Assembly (NCBI RefSeq): GCF_900215315.1
Contig: NZ_OBEB01000009.1
Span: 1 to 64,000, forward strand
DNA from: Arsukibacterium tuosuense
GTDB lineage: Bacteria > Pseudomonadota > Gammaproteobacteria > Enterobacterales > Alteromonadaceae
Reading direction: 5' to 3'
Length of the DNA stretch: 64,000 bases
A program made the position numbers and the translations under genes. The notes under the pieces are model-generated. The model was not told the origin of the DNA. It saw nothing but the letters and a program-made list of their open reading frames with translations, and ran no database searches. How positions within the stretch are numbered: position 1 is the stretch's first letter; each line of letters starts with the position of its first letter. This document shows, piece after piece, positions 62,796 to 64,000 of the stretch.

Positions 62796-63374
62796 ATGAT
62801 TTCTATTTCAGAACAGGCGCAAGCCCATTTTGCAAAGCTGCTGGAAAAACAAGCTGCCGGTACCAGCATCCGGGTATTTGTTGTTAACCCAGGCACGGCT
62901 CAGGCGGAGTGTGGCGTATCTTATTGTCCGGCCGACGCCATTGAAGATACCGATATTCAAATTGAATTCAATGGCTTTAACGCTGTAGTTGACGCAGAGA
63001 GCAAACCGTTTCTGGTCGATGCCGAAATCGATTTTGTGACCGATCAGATGGGCTCGCAACTTACTTTAAAAGCGCCGAACGCCAAAGTGCGTAAGGTGAA
63101 TGACAACGCTCCGTTAATGGAGCGGGTCCAGTATGTGATTGATGCCGAAATAAACCCGCAGCTGGCAAACCACGGTGGCCGGGTATCGGTTATGGAATTA
63201 ACTGACGATGGCGTCGCAGTACTGCAATTTGGCGGTGGCTGTAATGGCTGCTCTCAGGTCGATTTAACCCTGAAAGAAGGCATCGAGAAAGAACTACTGG
63301 CACGGTTCACTGGCGAACTAAATGGCGTTCGCGATATTACCGAGCACCAGCGTGGTGAACACTCATACTATTAA
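62796..63374 (+). CDS. nfuA: Fe/S biogenesis protein NfuA
   Basis: Carrier that assembles and delivers [4Fe-4S] clusters to apoproteins. The 192-residue protein has a degenerate A-type N-terminal domain (about 1-95, with [11 protein letters not shown]) and a C-terminal Nfu domain (about 107-185) whose CNGC (Cys149, Cys152) binds the cluster. It is divergent from the M14 gene, the same place as in the bioH-gntX-nfuA group. A terminator follows. Confidence 0.95.
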   Translation: MISISEQAQAHFAKLLEKQAAGTSIRVFVVNPGTAQAECGVSYCPADAIEDTDIQIEFNGFNAVVDAESKPFLVDAEIDFVTDQMGSQLTLKAPNAKVRKVNDNAPLMERVQYVIDAEINPQLANHGGRVSVMELTDDGVAVLQFGGGCNGCSQVDLTLKEGIEKELLARFTGELNGVRDITEHQRGEHSYY

Positions 63375-63398
63375 GCCAACGCCCAATTATGATATAAC

Positions 63399-63430
63399 AA
63401 CCCTGGTACAGGTTAGCTACCGGGGTTTTT
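63399..63430 (+). terminator. Rho-independent terminator after nfuA, touching the next start codon
   Basis: AACCCTGGTA (63399-63408) pairs with TACCGGGGTT (63418-63427), with one T-G wobble, followed by five T. The ATG of the deacetylase is the next base, and GGGG of the stem is its only Shine-Dalgarno-like sequence. Confidence 0.75.
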
Positions 63431-64000
63431 ATGCGTTTTTTTGTCACCTTCTTTTTCAGCTTAAATATTTTTCTGAGCTTATTGCTGCCGGCTCAGGCGG
63501 CTGTAATGTTGATTTACCATCATGTTGCTGATGATACCCCGCGGGTCAGCAGTGTGACTGCCGAAGAGTTACGCCAACACCTGCAGTATCTGCAAGATAA
63601 CAAATTCGAGGTTATTGGCCTTGATGTGCTTATCGGCCAGTTGCAAAACAACAAGCCCATTGCCGACAATGCGGTCGTGATCACCTTTGATGACAGTTTC
63701 GAAAACAACTACACCACTGCGCACCCGATCCTGATGGAGTTTGGCTATCCCTATACCATTTTTATCAGCCCCGGCAGTATCGACAACCGGGTGGGTCCGG
63801 TGCTTAGCTGGGAGCAGGTCAGAAAAATGGCAGCTGATGGCGTGTTGGTCGCTAACCACGCGATGAATCACGAACATATGACCAGGCGGCAGCCTGATGA
63901 AAGCGACGCCGACTGGCTGGCCCGGATGGAGCAAAATATTCTGGATGCTGAACGGCGGATAAAACAGGAAACCGGCCAGAGTCATCAATGGCTGGCCTAC
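63431..64000 (+). CDS. Polysaccharide deacetylase family protein, exported (partial)
   Basis: The frame is open to the window end (190 residues, C-terminus missing). It has a signal peptide (MRFFVTFFFSLNIF.., cleavage near AQA-AV, 23), then LIYHHVADDTP near 27 and the NodB-type motif ITFDDSFENNY with the catalytic Asp. The next motif, NHAMNHEHM near 143, supplies the metal-binding His. These enzymes remove N-acetyl groups from exopolysaccharide or peptidoglycan. The start codon is right after the nfuA terminator, so the terminator region doubles as its leader. Confidence 0.85.
   Translation, partial: MRFFVTFFFSLNIFLSLLLPAQAAVMLIYHHVADDTPRVSSVTAEELRQHLQYLQDNKFEVIGLDVLIGQLQNNKPIADNAVVITFDDSFENNYTTAHPILMEFGYPYTIFISPGSIDNRVGPVLSWEQVRKMAADGVLVANHAMNHEHMTRRQPDESDADWLARMEQNILDAERRIKQETGQSHQWLAY

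Noticed and set aside
1-64000. CRISPR array, tRNA genes, prophage or complete insertion sequence
   Set aside because: No regularly spaced repeats, tRNA-like cloverleafs, integrase/phage genes or transposase genes were seen anywhere.

Overview
The window reads as the chromosome of a gammaproteobacterium of the Alteromonadales type. I infer a Rheinheimera / Arsukibacterium / Alishewanella-like genome from three things: moderate GC, gene blocks shared with Enterobacteria and Shewanella (sthA-fabR-trmA next to an rRNA operon; fkpA-slyX-yheV-yheS-yheT-yheU; hslR-hslO, ompR-envZ, greB-tex, bioH-gntX-nfuA), and the repeat families present. Nearly all of it is housekeeping sequence. I see no phage, integron, CRISPR array, full-length insertion sequence or tRNA.

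Layout. 0-8 kb: two strong leftward promoters that probably drive an rRNA operon beyond the left edge, then a membrane-anchored RRM protein, trmA, fabR divergent from a fatty-acid desaturase (with a FabR-like operator between them), sthA, a Sel1/TonB-C protein and hemE. 8.0-8.65 kb: a gene-free stretch holding a 284-bp MITE-like element, a candidate small RNA and a duplicated 62-bp sequence. 8.6-18.4 kb: nudC, rsd, fkpA, a WD40 lipoprotein, slyX, yheV, the ABC-F gene yheS, small conserved genes, ferredoxin fdxA, and a flavoprotein coupled to an HExxH protein. 18.4-31 kb: a PAS-GAF-GGDEF cyclase, a GMC oxidoreductase with a Tat-exported partner, yheT-yheU, an LpxH-like phosphoesterase, an exported ParB-like/inorganic pyrophosphatase fusion divergent from a TonB-dependent receptor, a CNNM-type membrane protein and an exported beta-propeller protein. 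31-35 kb: pckA, cysQ, nudE, yrfG. 35-46.5 kb: a complete type II secretion operon gspCDEFGHIJKLMN. 46.6-64 kb: hslR-hslO, a very large subtilase with a GlyGly-CTERM-like tail, ompR-envZ, a small lipoprotein, greB, tex, a SprA-related protein with a small partner, bioH, comF/gntX, an M14 peptidase, nfuA and the start of a polysaccharide deacetylase.

How they fit together. The most informative regulatory signal is the 173-bp divergent region at 25.7-25.87 kb. On the minus strand a perfect 7-4-7 PHO-box repeat sits exactly 10 bp before a -10 hexamer of the pyrophosphatase fusion. On the plus strand an 11-bp-phased array of four PhoB-like half-sites sits 10 bp before a -10 of the TonB receptor. 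This suggests a phosphate-starvation module that releases phosphate from pyrophosphate outside the cytoplasm and imports an unknown phosphorus-containing ligand. The T2SS operon and the GlyGly-CTERM subtilase, less than 2 kb apart, form a plausible secretion system and substrate pair. FabR and the adjacent desaturase form a local unsaturated-fatty-acid regulatory unit.

Functions are assigned by recalled family similarity and visible motifs; no database search was run. Start codons were chosen from Shine-Dalgarno spacing, family N-termini and signal peptides, and several differ from the longest open frame.
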